Shown: piece after piece, positions 1 to 6,719 of the stretch | Position numbering within the stretch: the first letter of the stretch is position 1 | Layout of the letters: every line of letters starts with the position of its first letter | Source of the DNA: Candidatus Blautia equi | GTDB taxonomy: Bacteria > Bacillota > Clostridia > Lachnospirales > Lachnospiraceae | Reading direction: 5' to 3' | Assembly (NCBI GenBank): GCA_018064695.1 | Contig: JAGHUU010000160.1 | Coordinates: forward strand, 1 to 7,815 | Length of the DNA stretch: 7,815 nucleotides | The notes under the pieces: model-generated | Databases searched by the model: none | Seen by the model: the letters and a program-made list of their open reading frames with translations, nothing else | What the model was told of the DNA's origin: nothing | Position numbers and translations under genes: made by a program

Positions 1-1439
1 GCACCGTTATTCACAAGACCGCGGATAAAGGACTGATCCAGTTTCACGATATCCACATTGATGTTGTGGAGTGTCCAGAAGGATGAAGTTCCTGTTCCAA
101 AGTCGTCCAGGGCGATCTTGATGCCGTACTGCTTCAGCATATCGAAGGAGGTTTTTACCATAATAGGATCCGCCACCAGAATACTCTCTGTCAGCTCCAC
201 CACCACGTTGGAAGCATCTACTCCGTACTCCTTAGCCATATCGATGATGGCCGGGATGAATTTCGGATCCTCCAGCTCCAGATAGGAAACATTAAAGCTT
301 ACATAGAACGGATGATATTTCTTCTGCCAGATTGCCATCTGTTTCAGGGCCTCTCTGACTACAAAATAACCGATATCAATAATTCCGCCGTTTCTTTCCA
401 GAATAGGGATAAACTCGCCGGGACCGCAGTTGCCGATCTCCTCCACATCCGGCTTCCAGCGAAGCAGGGATTCGCATCCCTCAATGCGTGTGCCTGTGGA
501 ATCAAAGATAGGTTGGAATACCAGATAAAAGTTTCTGAAATCGTCTTTGATACAGCGGATCAGCTCCTCGGAGATCAGGTTTCGTCTGTTCTGCTTTTTC
601 TCGATCTCAGCTGAAAAGATGGCCACATGTGTGGAGCTGTTTTCTTTTGCGTAATTCAGGCAGAGCTCTGCGCGGGCCAGGGCATCTGTAGCACCCTCGG
701 ATGCAGTAAAGGTGGTAACTCCGGCGGACACGGAGAAGTTGATCATCCCCGCCTCATTCTCGGAATTGGTGCAGCGCATCAGGGCTCTGCGGAAAATAGC
801 CACCATATCCTGAGGGCTCTCTTTTTTTCCGTATATTACGAACTCATCGCCCTGAAAACGGTATACTACACAGTCGGAAGCTTCCTTTACAAGAATCTGG
901 GAAAGTCTTACCAGAATTTTATTTCCATATAAGATGCCATGCTGGCTGTTGATATTTCTGAAATCGTCGATACCGACCACCATCATGGTTCCGGATGCAT
1001 CCAGCGGTCTGGACATCAGTTCATAGGAGGTCAGCAGGTGTGTAAGGCTGTCGTACTTGTTCTGATTATCCAGCCAGGTCATGATGCCGGCAAAGACAGC
1101 TGGCTGACCTTCGTTATCCACAGTCAGAGAACCACGGCATTCCACCCATACGTACTCCCCGTATCTGTTTCTGGCACGGTACTGACAGTTATGATGTGCA
1201 GAAGTACCCCTCATTACAGCCATAATGTCATCCAGATAGATCTGTCTGTCATCCGGGTGGATGTAGCTCAGCCAGAGGCTGGCGGTATCCCTGGTATATT
1301 CATCCGCGAGATCAAAGAATTTCACTGCATTCTGGGACCATCGGGTGATATCCTGCTTCATATCCGTAACATATATAAAAATTGTATCTGATGCATTGGC
1401 AAAAGCATCAAACAGATAATTTTCAAAAATCTGATTCAT
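1..1439 (-). CDS. PAS-GGDEF-EAL protein, probable c-di-GMP phosphodiesterase (3' end outside window)
   Basis: The first 479 residues are visible and the C-terminus lies beyond the left edge. Residues about 1-125 form a PAS-like sensor domain; its YRARNRYGEYVWVECRG stretch is typical of the PAS_3 type. Residues about 126-290 are a GGDEF domain and about 305 onward an EAL domain. The GGDEF half is degenerate: Q196-GDEF replaces GGDEF, G156 sits where a metal-binding Asp is expected (GIDDF), N173 replaces a substrate-binding Asp, and no RxxD inhibitory site is present. The EAL half keeps its catalytic set as far as it is visible: E323 (as ESLLRW), N383, E415 and E418 (ELTE), D445-D446 (DDFGTG) and K466 (KLD). 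The likely net activity is therefore hydrolysis of cyclic di-GMP in the cytoplasm, with GGDEF perhaps acting as a GTP-sensing or structural module. No membrane segment is visible. The start is supported by a GGGAGA ribosome binding site just upstream. It lies downstream of the MATE gene on the same strand but appears to have its own promoter. Confidence 0.93.
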   Translation of the reverse strand, partial: MNQIFENYLFDAFANASDTIFIYVTDMKQDITRWSQNAVKFFDLADEYTRDTASLWLSYIHPDDRQIYLDDIMAVMRGTSAHHNCQYRARNRYGEYVWVECRGSLTVDNEGQPAVFAGIMTWLDNQNKYDSLTHLLTSYELMSRPLDASGTMMVVGIDDFRNINSQHGILYGNKILVRLSQILVKEASDCVVYRFQGDEFVIYGKKESPQDMVAIFRRALMRCTNSENEAGMINFSVSAGVTTFTASEGATDALARAELCLNYAKENSSTHVAIFSAEIEKKQNRRNLISEELIRCIKDDFRNFYLVFQPIFDSTGTRIEGCESLLRWKPDVEEIGNCGPGEFIPILERNGGIIDIGYFVVREALKQMAIWQKKYHPFYVSFNVSYLELEDPKFIPAIIDMAKEYGVDASNVVVELTESILVADPIMVKTSFDMLKQYGIKIALDDFGTGTSSFWTLHNINVDIVKLDQSFIRGLVNNG

Positions 1440-1490
1440 GGTGTCTCCCATTTGGCTAAAACAGCACAAATTTAATCATATACATAGCTA

Positions 1491-1519
1491 ATTGTAACAC
1501 ATCGTATAGCTGTATGCAA
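1491..1519 (-). promoter_or_regulatory. Probable sigma-A promoter of the GGDEF-EAL gene
   Basis: Reading the minus strand, TTGCAT (1514-1519) and TACAAT (1491-1496) are separated by 17 bp. The -10 is preceded by TGT, an extended -10 element that can compensate for the weak -35 (3 of 6 matches). Transcription would start near 1484, giving a leader of about 45 nt. This suggests the gene is not solely dependent on read-through from the MATE gene. Confidence 0.5.
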
Positions 1520-1563
1520 TGAACTGCGTATTTTAGTCGCATTTTCGGCATAATTACAAAAGC

Positions 1564-2943
1564 TTAATCCACATCGATTTTGTTTCGTTCTGCATTGACC
1601 AGTGCTTTGCCGGACCAGCTTCTGCGGCGCCATCTCTCCATGGTCAGAAGACCTCGAAGCACCTCATCCGTAGCAGTTCCCATAAAGACACCTGCCACGC
1701 CAATGCCGGCCAGAACACCCATGCCGTATCCAACGGTGGCGCCAAATCCCCACATCATGATAAGACCAACCACCAGTGGGAACACATAATCCCCGGCGGC
1801 CTTCAGACTGCTTACAAAAGTCATGTTCAGGCAGCGACCAAACTCGATGGCGATATCTACCAGCATGATGAAGGATCCCATCTTGATGATCTCCGCATTG
1901 TTAGTAAAAATATGCAGCGTATAAGGACTCAGCAGCCAGTTGATGGTTGCCAGACCAACCGTGATCGGCAGGGAAACCTTCAGGGTACTGAACACGCGCT
2001 TGTATGCGGCATCTTCTTTTCCCGCACCCACCAGATGGCCGGTGATGATCTGGGTTGCCATGGCAGCGGAGTTGGAAAATACCATGGAAAGAGAAACCAG
2101 AGAAGCGCTGTAGACCTTTGCATTTACCGCATTCTCTCCCATGCCATTGATGAAGGAGAGCAGCACGATCTGATACAGGTTGTAGGACATATTTTCGCCT
2201 GCCGCAGGAAGACCGATCTTGATCATCTCCAGCAGCATCCTTCCAGGGAACGGACGAATGTATTTCAACGCAATTCTGCCTATATTATTGCGGTAGAAGA
2301 ATGCGATGGATGCGATAACTGCAACGGTACGTGCCAGCGCGGTGGAAATAGCAGCGCCGCCTACGCCCAGCTTCAGGTAACTCAGCGGTCCGTAAAGGAA
2401 GGTGTAGTTTCCAACGATATTGATAAAGTTAATAGCCACAGAAATGTACATACCGATCTTGGCATGGCCATTACATCTTAAAATAGCAAGCATTACATTG
2501 TAGATGGCCTGCAGGAACAGGGTTCCGCCTACGATGTTGATATAAACAGCAGCCTCCGCACGCATATTCACAGGAACGTTGATGAGCTCCATGATGAAAT
2601 ACTTGGCAGATACAAAAATGCTGCAGAAGATGATGCCGGACACCAGGTTTACAATTACAGCCAGAGAATAGATCATATTCATCTTCTTGTACTGTTTGGC
2701 GCCCAGATACTGTGCAACCACAATGGATGTGGAGTTTGCAATGATATTAAACATCAGGATCAGGAAGAACATGACCTGATTGGCATTGCCTACTGCACCT
2801 ACGCCGGTCTCTGAATAATGGCTGAGCATCAGGGTGTCCACGTTGTTGACCAGGATGTTGAGGAGCAGTTCTCCGAACATTGGTCCCGCCAGAACCATCA
2901 GCGGCGTCATTTCATTAATTTCTCTTTTTTCTTTCCCCTTCAT
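1564..2943 (-). CDS. MATE-family multidrug/toxin efflux transporter
   Basis: The product is a polytopic membrane protein of 459 residues, the usual size for a MATE transporter with about 12 helices. These proteins export cationic compounds in exchange for Na+ or H+. The N-terminus (MTPLMVLAGPMFGELLLNIL, then NNVDTLMLS) matches the first MATE helix and its following loop. The mid-protein LPAAGENMSYNL and the cytoplasmic-loop type GAGKEDAAYKR are also characteristic of the second half-repeat. The C-terminus is basic (RWRRRSW). The frame remains open upstream to an ATG at 3036, but I chose 2943. A GGAG lies 9 nt before that codon, translation from there begins directly at the conserved region, and the upstream ATG overlaps the likely promoter. 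An ATG at 2952 abuts the GGAG and is a poorer fit. The substrate cannot be told from sequence. A PAS-GGDEF-EAL gene follows after 124 bp on the same strand. Confidence 0.93.
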   Translation of the reverse strand: MKGKEKREINEMTPLMVLAGPMFGELLLNILVNNVDTLMLSHYSETGVGAVGNANQVMFFLILMFNIIANSTSIVVAQYLGAKQYKKMNMIYSLAVIVNLVSGIIFCSIFVSAKYFIMELINVPVNMRAEAAVYINIVGGTLFLQAIYNVMLAILRCNGHAKIGMYISVAINFINIVGNYTFLYGPLSYLKLGVGGAAISTALARTVAVIASIAFFYRNNIGRIALKYIRPFPGRMLLEMIKIGLPAAGENMSYNLYQIVLLSFINGMGENAVNAKVYSASLVSLSMVFSNSAAMATQIITGHLVGAGKEDAAYKRVFSTLKVSLPITVGLATINWLLSPYTLHIFTNNAEIIKMGSFIMLVDIAIEFGRCLNMTFVSSLKAAGDYVFPLVVGLIMMWGFGATVGYGMGVLAGIGVAGVFMGTATDEVLRGLLTMERWRRRSWSGKALVNAERNKIDVD

Positions 2944-3012
2944 TTCTTTCATCTCCGAAATCACAAATTTTGCATATAGAAAAAGCTGATAAAACGCCCA
3001 TAACAATGAGAT

Positions 3013-3041
3013 ACTATACATCGAAACCGGTTTCATGAAAA
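3013..3041 (-). promoter_or_regulatory. Probable promoter of the MATE gene
   Basis: On the minus strand TTTTCA (3036-3041) and TATAGT (3013-3018) are 17 bp apart, giving a start near 3006 and a leader of about 60 nt to the chosen ATG at 2943. Each hexamer matches consensus at four or five positions. The promoter overlaps the upstream in-frame ATG at 3036, which argues against that start. Confidence 0.5.
3023..3034. promoter_or_regulatory. Perfect 12-bp palindrome in the MATE promoter spacer, possible operator
   Basis: GAAACCGGTTTC equals its own reverse complement over all 12 bases and lies wholly between the proposed -35 and -10 of the MATE promoter. This is a classical position for a dimeric repressor site, for example of a MarR- or TetR-type regulator, both common for efflux genes. 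No regulator gene is present in the window, so the binding protein is unknown. Confidence 0.4.
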
Positions 3042-3156
3042 CTCAGATTTTGTTCTGATTTCACCACATTTCTTACATTTTATCCGGGTTTTCTCCGCAG
3101 TTTCTGACACAGCAGATGCATGAACTGTTTTTTCTAAAAAGAAATAAATTTTTCCC
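3042..3156. other. AT-rich core of the divergent intergenic region, no gene seen
   Basis: Between the MATE promoter and the promoter of the small membrane gene there is AT-rich DNA without a credible reading frame or RNA gene. The only structure noted is a short 5-bp inverted repeat, TCAGA/TCTGA, around 3042-3058, too weak to call a regulatory element. Confidence 0.5.
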
Positions 3157-3185
3157 ATGACAAATACCACCAGATATGGTAAGAT
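3157..3185 (+). promoter_or_regulatory. Probable sigma-A promoter of the small membrane protein gene
   Basis: ATGACA (3157-3162, five of six matches to TTGACA) and TAAGAT (3180-3185, four of six to TATAAT) are separated by exactly 17 bp. Transcription from about 3192 would give a leader of roughly 95 nt before the ATG at 3287, long enough to hold a regulatory structure. Confidence 0.45.
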
Positions 3186-3241
3186 ACTTAAGTCGTGTGC
3201 GCTAGATTTAGTAATTCACGCGTCAAATGAAAAACAAACGA

Positions 3242-3268
3242 ATCATCTTTCTTTCAGCTTAAGATGAT
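3242..3268 (+). repeat. Inverted repeat in the leader of the small membrane protein gene
   Basis: ATCATCTT (3242-3249) and AAGATGAT (3261-3268) form a perfect 8-bp stem with an 11-nt loop. It ends 8 nt before the AGGA ribosome binding site (3277-3280). The stem is AT-rich and has no following T-run, so it is not a terminator. It might tune translation or be coincidental. Confidence 0.3.
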
Positions 3269-3286
3269 CTTCACTGAGGATAAAAA

Positions 3287-3544
3287 ATGACTTTTCATAT
3301 AAATCTTTTCAAAACCCGCAGATACAAGCTCTGTCTGCTGCTGTTCCTGCTCTGTTTTCTGGCGGACAGCCTGCTGCTTGCTTATACCTCCACCTTTGCA
3401 TGGCTTCCTTTCATCCCTTTCATTGTCTTCTACCGCACCATGGAGAAGGATGAAAACATGGAAAACCTGATCCGCACCGCTTCCAGATACATGTACCGTT
3501 TTTCCCTGGTACTCACCTGTGTTATGGCGGTTCTGATTCTGTAG
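3287..3544 (+). CDS. Small two-helix membrane protein, function unknown
   Basis: The product is 85 residues and I do not recognise its family. A basic start (residues 7-14, KTRRYK) is followed by a long hydrophobic stretch at about residues 15-48 (LCLLLFLLCFLADSLLLAY, then a second apolar part). A charged, probably cytoplasmic segment follows (about 49-70, with RTMEKDENMENLIRTASR), and a final helix (about 71-85) runs to the C-terminus. That points to an integral membrane protein with two or three helices. It is probably real rather than a shadow. It has its own AGGA ribosome binding site with 6-nt spacing, a plausible promoter, and a hairpin terminator starting 20 nt after its TAG stop. The overlapping minus-strand frames lack these supports. 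It is monocistronic, divergent from the MATE gene and convergent with the thioredoxin-like gene. Confidence 0.7.
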   Translation: MTFHINLFKTRRYKLCLLLFLLCFLADSLLLAYTSTFAWLPFIPFIVFYRTMEKDENMENLIRTASRYMYRFSLVLTCVMAVLIL

Positions 3545-3563
3545 TTGAATATTGAAACATTTA

Positions 3564-3597
3564 AAAACCGGAAGGCTATACACCTTCCGGTTTTCTT
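3564..3597. terminator. Bidirectional rho-independent terminator
   Basis: AAAACCGGAAGG (3564-3575) pairs perfectly with CCTTCCGGTTTT (3583-3594) around a 7-nt loop. The 12-bp stem has a GC-rich core and is followed by T-rich sequence on the plus strand. The preceding A-run serves as a T-run for minus-strand transcripts. It lies between two converging genes, 20 nt after one stop codon and 25 nt after the other, so it likely ends both. Confidence 0.9.
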
Positions 3598-3619
3598 ATT
3601 ATCCACATGTAATGATTGC

Positions 3620-4645
3620 TTAATTGCCAAGAATCTGTGCCAGGAGCTGCATCAGAGTCTGTTTGTAGCGGTCCACATATGCGCCAACCACTGTCTGGTC
3701 CAGAATGTTTCCTTCTCTGTCGATGAAGAAGGTGGTCGGAACTGCTGTGATCATAGGACGAATAGCGGAGAAGCTGCCCTGAGTATAATAGAGCACATTT
3801 TTGCGGTTGATACCGGCTGTGTCCACGATGGTGTTAGCCAGCTCCACCTCCGGTCCCTCGGCAGGGGACGGTACGTCTGAACACCAGTAAAGGATCTGCA
3901 CATTTTCCGGCAGTTCCTTTTCCCAGGCTGCCAGATCAGGCATCTCATTAATACATGGGTTGCAGTAGGTAGCCCAGACATTCAGAATCGTCACATCTTT
4001 TTCTCCCAGAATACTGTCTGTTACCTGCTCGCCGTCCATATTTACGGTGTCAAAGGTGAGCTTGCTCTCCTCCGGAACTACGGTGAAGTAGCTGATGGAA
4101 TTCAGGAACTCATCGTAGTAAGGCTTGCAGGCCAGGATCTTCTCCACCTGCTCCTCCTCCAGGTCCTCCAGCTTCAGGTTGTCAAAGCAGTCGATATAGA
4201 AGTACACATAGTTCTCAAACTCATCTTTTCTGTAGCTGTACTCCGGATTCTGTTCACGATAGGTGTCCTCCATGGTTTTGTCACCATTTTCAAAAAGGGC
4301 CTTCGGTACTACCAGAATGGCACCAAAGAAAGCCTTATCAAAGACAATATTCAGCTCTCCGATGGCATTTAATCTGGAAACCGGGGTTCTGTAGAGGGCC
4401 AGGCCCATCTCATCCATCTCCGGAGTTATTTCAAAGTGAATGCCAAGGGCTGCATCGTCCCTGACCACGGTCTCTGTCAGTTTTGGTTTCTCATTTTGAT
4501 CTGTCTCAGCTGCTGCCTCTTCCCCGGCAGTTTCCTCCACAGCTACATCCGCTGTGCCTGCCTCCTCTGCAAATGGGAAAGCGGTAAAAAGCATGGCACT
4601 GGCCAGACCTATTGCTAATGCACGGTAAAATTTCTTTAATCTCAT
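3620..4645 (-). CDS. Exported TlpA/thioredoxin-like thiol-disulfide oxidoreductase
   Basis: The product has 341 residues. Residues 1-26 form a signal peptide (basic MRLKKFYR, then a hydrophobic core ending near FPFA). There is no lipobox cysteine, so it is probably secreted or anchored by an uncleaved signal rather than a lipoprotein. A stretch rich in Glu and Ala (about 27-55) follows, then a region of about 130 residues that I do not recognise. A thioredoxin fold begins near residue 195. It carries WATYCNPC with catalytic C228 and C231, and the cis-proline motif AVPTT (P303) followed by FFIDREGNI, typical of the TlpA/ResA group. Such proteins reduce or rearrange disulfides outside the membrane. 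No CcdA-type electron donor or methionine sulfoxide reductase is adjacent, so the partner is unknown. The start has a strong AGGAGG (4653-4658) 7 nt upstream. The gene is monocistronic. Confidence 0.88.
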   Translation of the reverse strand: MRLKKFYRALAIGLASAMLFTAFPFAEEAGTADVAVEETAGEEAAAETDQNEKPKLTETVVRDDAALGIHFEITPEMDEMGLALYRTPVSRLNAIGELNIVFDKAFFGAILVVPKALFENGDKTMEDTYREQNPEYSYRKDEFENYVYFYIDCFDNLKLEDLEEEQVEKILACKPYYDEFLNSISYFTVVPEESKLTFDTVNMDGEQVTDSILGEKDVTILNVWATYCNPCINEMPDLAAWEKELPENVQILYWCSDVPSPAEGPEVELANTIVDTAGINRKNVLYYTQGSFSAIRPMITAVPTTFFIDREGNILDQTVVGAYVDRYKQTLMQLLAQILGN

Positions 4646-4676
4646 TCAGATTCCTCCTCATAACTTATACTCTCTT

Positions 4677-4704
4677 ACTATAACATAAATCAGGCAAAAG
4701 TAAA
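4677..4704 (-). promoter_or_regulatory. Probable extended -10 promoter of the thioredoxin-like gene
   Basis: On the minus strand TTTACT (4699-4704) and TATAGT (4677-4682) are 16 bp apart. The -10 is preceded by TGT, an extended -10 motif. The start near 4670 gives a short leader holding the AGGAGG site. Confidence 0.5.
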
Positions 4705-4720
4705 CCGCAAGAAATATACA

Positions 4721-4772
4721 GGAAAAATATCGTATGCATCGGAAAAATATCAATTTACGTTGACATTTTTCC
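4721..4772. repeat. Three copies of GGAAAAAT upstream of the ATPase promoter, possible operator
   Basis: GGAAAAATATC occurs at 4721-4731 and again at 4741-4751, exactly 20 bp apart, about two helical turns. An inverted copy of the first 8 bases (ATTTTTCC) lies at 4765-4772 and touches the -35 hexamer of the plus-strand promoter. This could be an operator, or an A-tract UP element boosting RNA polymerase binding. The HTH at the start of the ATPase protein is a candidate autoregulator, but this is inference only. Confidence 0.4.
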
Positions 4773-4788
4773 GGCAAAATGAAATAAT
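4760..4788 (+). promoter_or_regulatory. Strong sigma-A promoter of the ATPase/RelA-SpoT gene pair
   Basis: TTGACA (4760-4765, perfect) and AATAAT (4783-4788, five of six) are separated by 17 bp. The predicted start near 4795 leaves a leader of only about 19 nt, just enough for the AAGGTGAG ribosome binding site at 4801-4808. It is the best vegetative promoter in the window and probably drives both downstream genes. Confidence 0.75.
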
Positions 4789-4806
4789 ATCAGTAGAAAG
4801 AAGGTG

Positions 4807-4819
4807 AGAATTCATGACA
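4807..4819 (+). repeat. Left copy of a 13-bp direct repeat flanking the ATPase gene
   Basis: AGAATTCATGACA spans the end of the leader and the first two codons of the ATPase gene. An identical copy lies at 6688-6700, just after its stop codon. The two bracket almost exactly one gene. Confidence 0.7.
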
Positions 4820-6679
4820 AAGATATCATGCGCAGACGCTGCCAGAAACTGGGGCATGTCCGCCAGAAACATATGCACTCTCTGTGCCGGCGGAAAGATC
4901 CCCGGTGCTGAAAAAATAGACGGCAAATGGACTCTGCCTGCAGATGCCCGCCGCCCGGAGGACAACCGCGTAAAAAGCGGCCGCTATACCAAATCCCGTG
5001 ACCGCCAGGCACTTCCGCTTCCTATTGGCGTATCCGATTTCCGCAAAGCCCAGGAAGAGTACTACTATGTAGATAAGACCCTCTTTATCAAAGAATTTCT
5101 CGACCGCAAGCCGCACGTCTCCCTGTTCACACGTCCAAGACGTTTTGGAAAGACCCTGAACATGGATATGGTCCGTGTTTTCTTTGAAAAAACAGACTCC
5201 GACACCAGCATCTATTTCCGCGACAAAAAAATATGGAAATGCGGCAAACGCTACACCCGCTATCAGGGCCAGTATCCTGTTATTTTTCTCTCTTTTAAAG
5301 ACGTAAAATACGACACCTGGGATGAAACCTATCAGAAGATCCAGGACCTGATCCAGACCGAATTCTCCCGCCACAGCGAGCTTAGAACCAGCGATGCCCT
5401 GGCGGATTACGAAAAAGAATACATAGGCAGGATCGTCACAAACAAAGCCGACTATGTGGATGTCTCCTCCGCTCTTCTTCATCTATCCCGCATGCTTGCG
5501 GAGCACCACGGCAAAAACGCTATTATTATCGTGGATGAATATGACACCCCTATTCAGGAGGGCTTTGCCAGAGACTATTACGATTCCATTGTAAGCTTCA
5601 TGCGAAACTTCTTCTCCTCCGGACTTAAGGACAACCCATACCTGGAGTACGGTTTCCTCACCGGTATTCTCCGCATTGCGCAGGAGAGCATTTTCAGCGG
5701 TCTCAACAACCTGGACATCAACACTGTTCTGGACCCGGAATACAGCCAGTACTTTGGCTTCACCAGGGAGGAGGTTCTGGAGCTTTTATCCGCATACCGC
5801 GCGGAGGATAAATATCAGGAGCTTACGGAGTGGTATGACGGCTATCGTTTTGGAGACACGGATATCTTCAATCCATGGTCGGTTATCAGCTATATTTCCA
5901 AAGGCTGCACACCTCGCGCTTACTGGATCAACACCGGGCGAAATGAGATTCTGGATGAGATCATTAAAAACGCTTCTTCTGAGACTATGGAAAAGCTGTC
6001 CCGCATTTTACAGGGGGAATCCATTGTGACCCATCTGCATATGGATACCATCTATCCATCCCTGCGGGCCAATCCGTCTTATATCTACAGTTTTCTGCTG
6101 GTGGCAGGCTATCTGAAGCTTCACAGCTCGCCTGTTCCATCCAACGATTCCTATATAGGAGAAGTCTCCATTCCAAATAAGGAGATCCGCTCCGTTTACA
6201 AGGCAGAGATTCTGAACCACCTCTACAAAACCGGTGCCGTTTCCGAATCCTCCGCTGAAAAGATCACAGAAGCACTGTATCTTCATAGAGCTGACCGTTT
6301 AAAAAATGCTTTTCAGGAATACCTGCTTAAGACCATCAGCTTCTATGACGCTTCCACCGAGGGCTTCTTCCACGGCTTCCTGGCCGGAGTCCTCTCCCTT
6401 ATGGATGATGAATACCGCATCTCCTCCAACAGGGAATCCGGCAAAGGCCGCTACGACCTGTGCCTCATCCCCCGCACCCGCCAGCTTCCCGGAATTATTC
6501 TGGAATTAAAATATCAATCCGGCCTGAAGCAGAACCAGCTGGAAGCATTGGCAGAGGACGCGTTATCCCAGATCAACGAAAAGCAGTACGCTACCGACCT
6601 TACAAACGCCGGGGTGGATACTATTATTAAATACGGCATTGCATTCTCCGGTAAGGATGTGCATGTGGTGAGTATGTAA
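4814..6679 (+). CDS. HTH, AAA-ATPase-like and PD-(D/E)XK nuclease-like fusion protein
   Basis: The product has 621 residues in three parts. Residues about 1-50 look like an excisionase/MerR-type winged HTH (ADAARNWGMSARNI, then a wing with KIDGKWTLP). Residues about 68-350 are an AAA-ATPase-like domain of the PF09820 type: it opens with LPIGVSDFRKA and YYYVDKT, has a P-loop variant RPRRFGKT (107-114) and a Walker B AIIIVDEYD (D241, E242), followed by WYDGYRFG near 340. The C-terminal region (about 510-621) is the PF08011/DUF1703 PD-(D/E)XK-like domain, with D548, E564-L-K566 and Q586, so the nuclease residues appear intact. The two-domain family is common in Bacteroidetes and Clostridia, but its cellular role is not established to my knowledge. 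An AAGGTGAG site lies 6 nt before the ATG. A RelA/SpoT-type gene follows after 40 bp without a terminator, suggesting an operon. The 13-bp repeat bracketing it hints at past mobility. Confidence 0.9.
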   Translation: MTKISCADAARNWGMSARNICTLCAGGKIPGAEKIDGKWTLPADARRPEDNRVKSGRYTKSRDRQALPLPIGVSDFRKAQEEYYYVDKTLFIKEFLDRKPHVSLFTRPRRFGKTLNMDMVRVFFEKTDSDTSIYFRDKKIWKCGKRYTRYQGQYPVIFLSFKDVKYDTWDETYQKIQDLIQTEFSRHSELRTSDALADYEKEYIGRIVTNKADYVDVSSALLHLSRMLAEHHGKNAIIIVDEYDTPIQEGFARDYYDSIVSFMRNFFSSGLKDNPYLEYGFLTGILRIAQESIFSGLNNLDINTVLDPEYSQYFGFTREEVLELLSAYRAEDKYQELTEWYDGYRFGDTDIFNPWSVISYISKGCTPRAYWINTGRNEILDEIIKNASSETMEKLSRILQGESIVTHLHMDTIYPSLRANPSYIYSFLLVAGYLKLHSSPVPSNDSYIGEVSIPNKEIRSVYKAEILNHLYKTGAVSESSAEKITEALYLHRADRLKNAFQEYLLKTISFYDASTEGFFHGFLAGVLSLMDDEYRISSNRESGKGRYDLCLIPRTRQLPGIILELKYQSGLKQNQLEALAEDALSQINEKQYATDLTNAGVDTIIKYGIAFSGKDVHVVSM

Positions 6680-6687
6680 GTAAAAAA

Positions 6688-6700
6688 AGAATTCATGACA
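6688..6700 (+). repeat. Right copy of a 13-bp direct repeat flanking the ATPase gene
   Basis: AGAATTCATGACA recurs 8 nt after the ATPase stop codon, in the 40-bp gap before the RelA/SpoT-type gene. Its ATGACA could begin a 11-codon frame (6695-6730) that overlaps the next start. That would fit a relic of the original gene start left by insertion of the ATPase gene, though chance is not excluded. Confidence 0.7.
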
Positions 6701-6719
6701 GAAACACAGGAGGTTTATC

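Noticed and set aside
58..1391. Four plus-strand open frames (58-285, 312-614, 627-932, 939-1391).
   Set aside because: They are antisense to a continuous PAS-GGDEF-EAL frame with conserved motifs, lack recognisable protein features and have no ribosome binding sites of note.
1440..1563. Looked for a terminator between the MATE and GGDEF-EAL genes.
   Set aside because: No GC-rich stem with a T-run was found, so partial read-through remains possible.
2941..3036. N-terminal extension of the MATE protein to an ATG at 3036.
   Set aside because: The extra 31 residues are not part of the family, the ATG overlaps the likely promoter, and a better ribosome binding site supports 2943.
3254..3630. 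Minus-strand frames opposite the small membrane protein (3254-3583, 3430-3630).
   Set aside because: They run across the bidirectional terminator, resemble no family and lack start signals, while the plus-strand frame has full expression signals.
4826..5482. Minus-strand frame of 218 residues with hydrophobic stretches.
   Set aside because: It lies wholly antisense to the HTH and ATPase domains, whose motifs are well conserved. The composition reflects the complementary codons, and no supporting start signal was seen.
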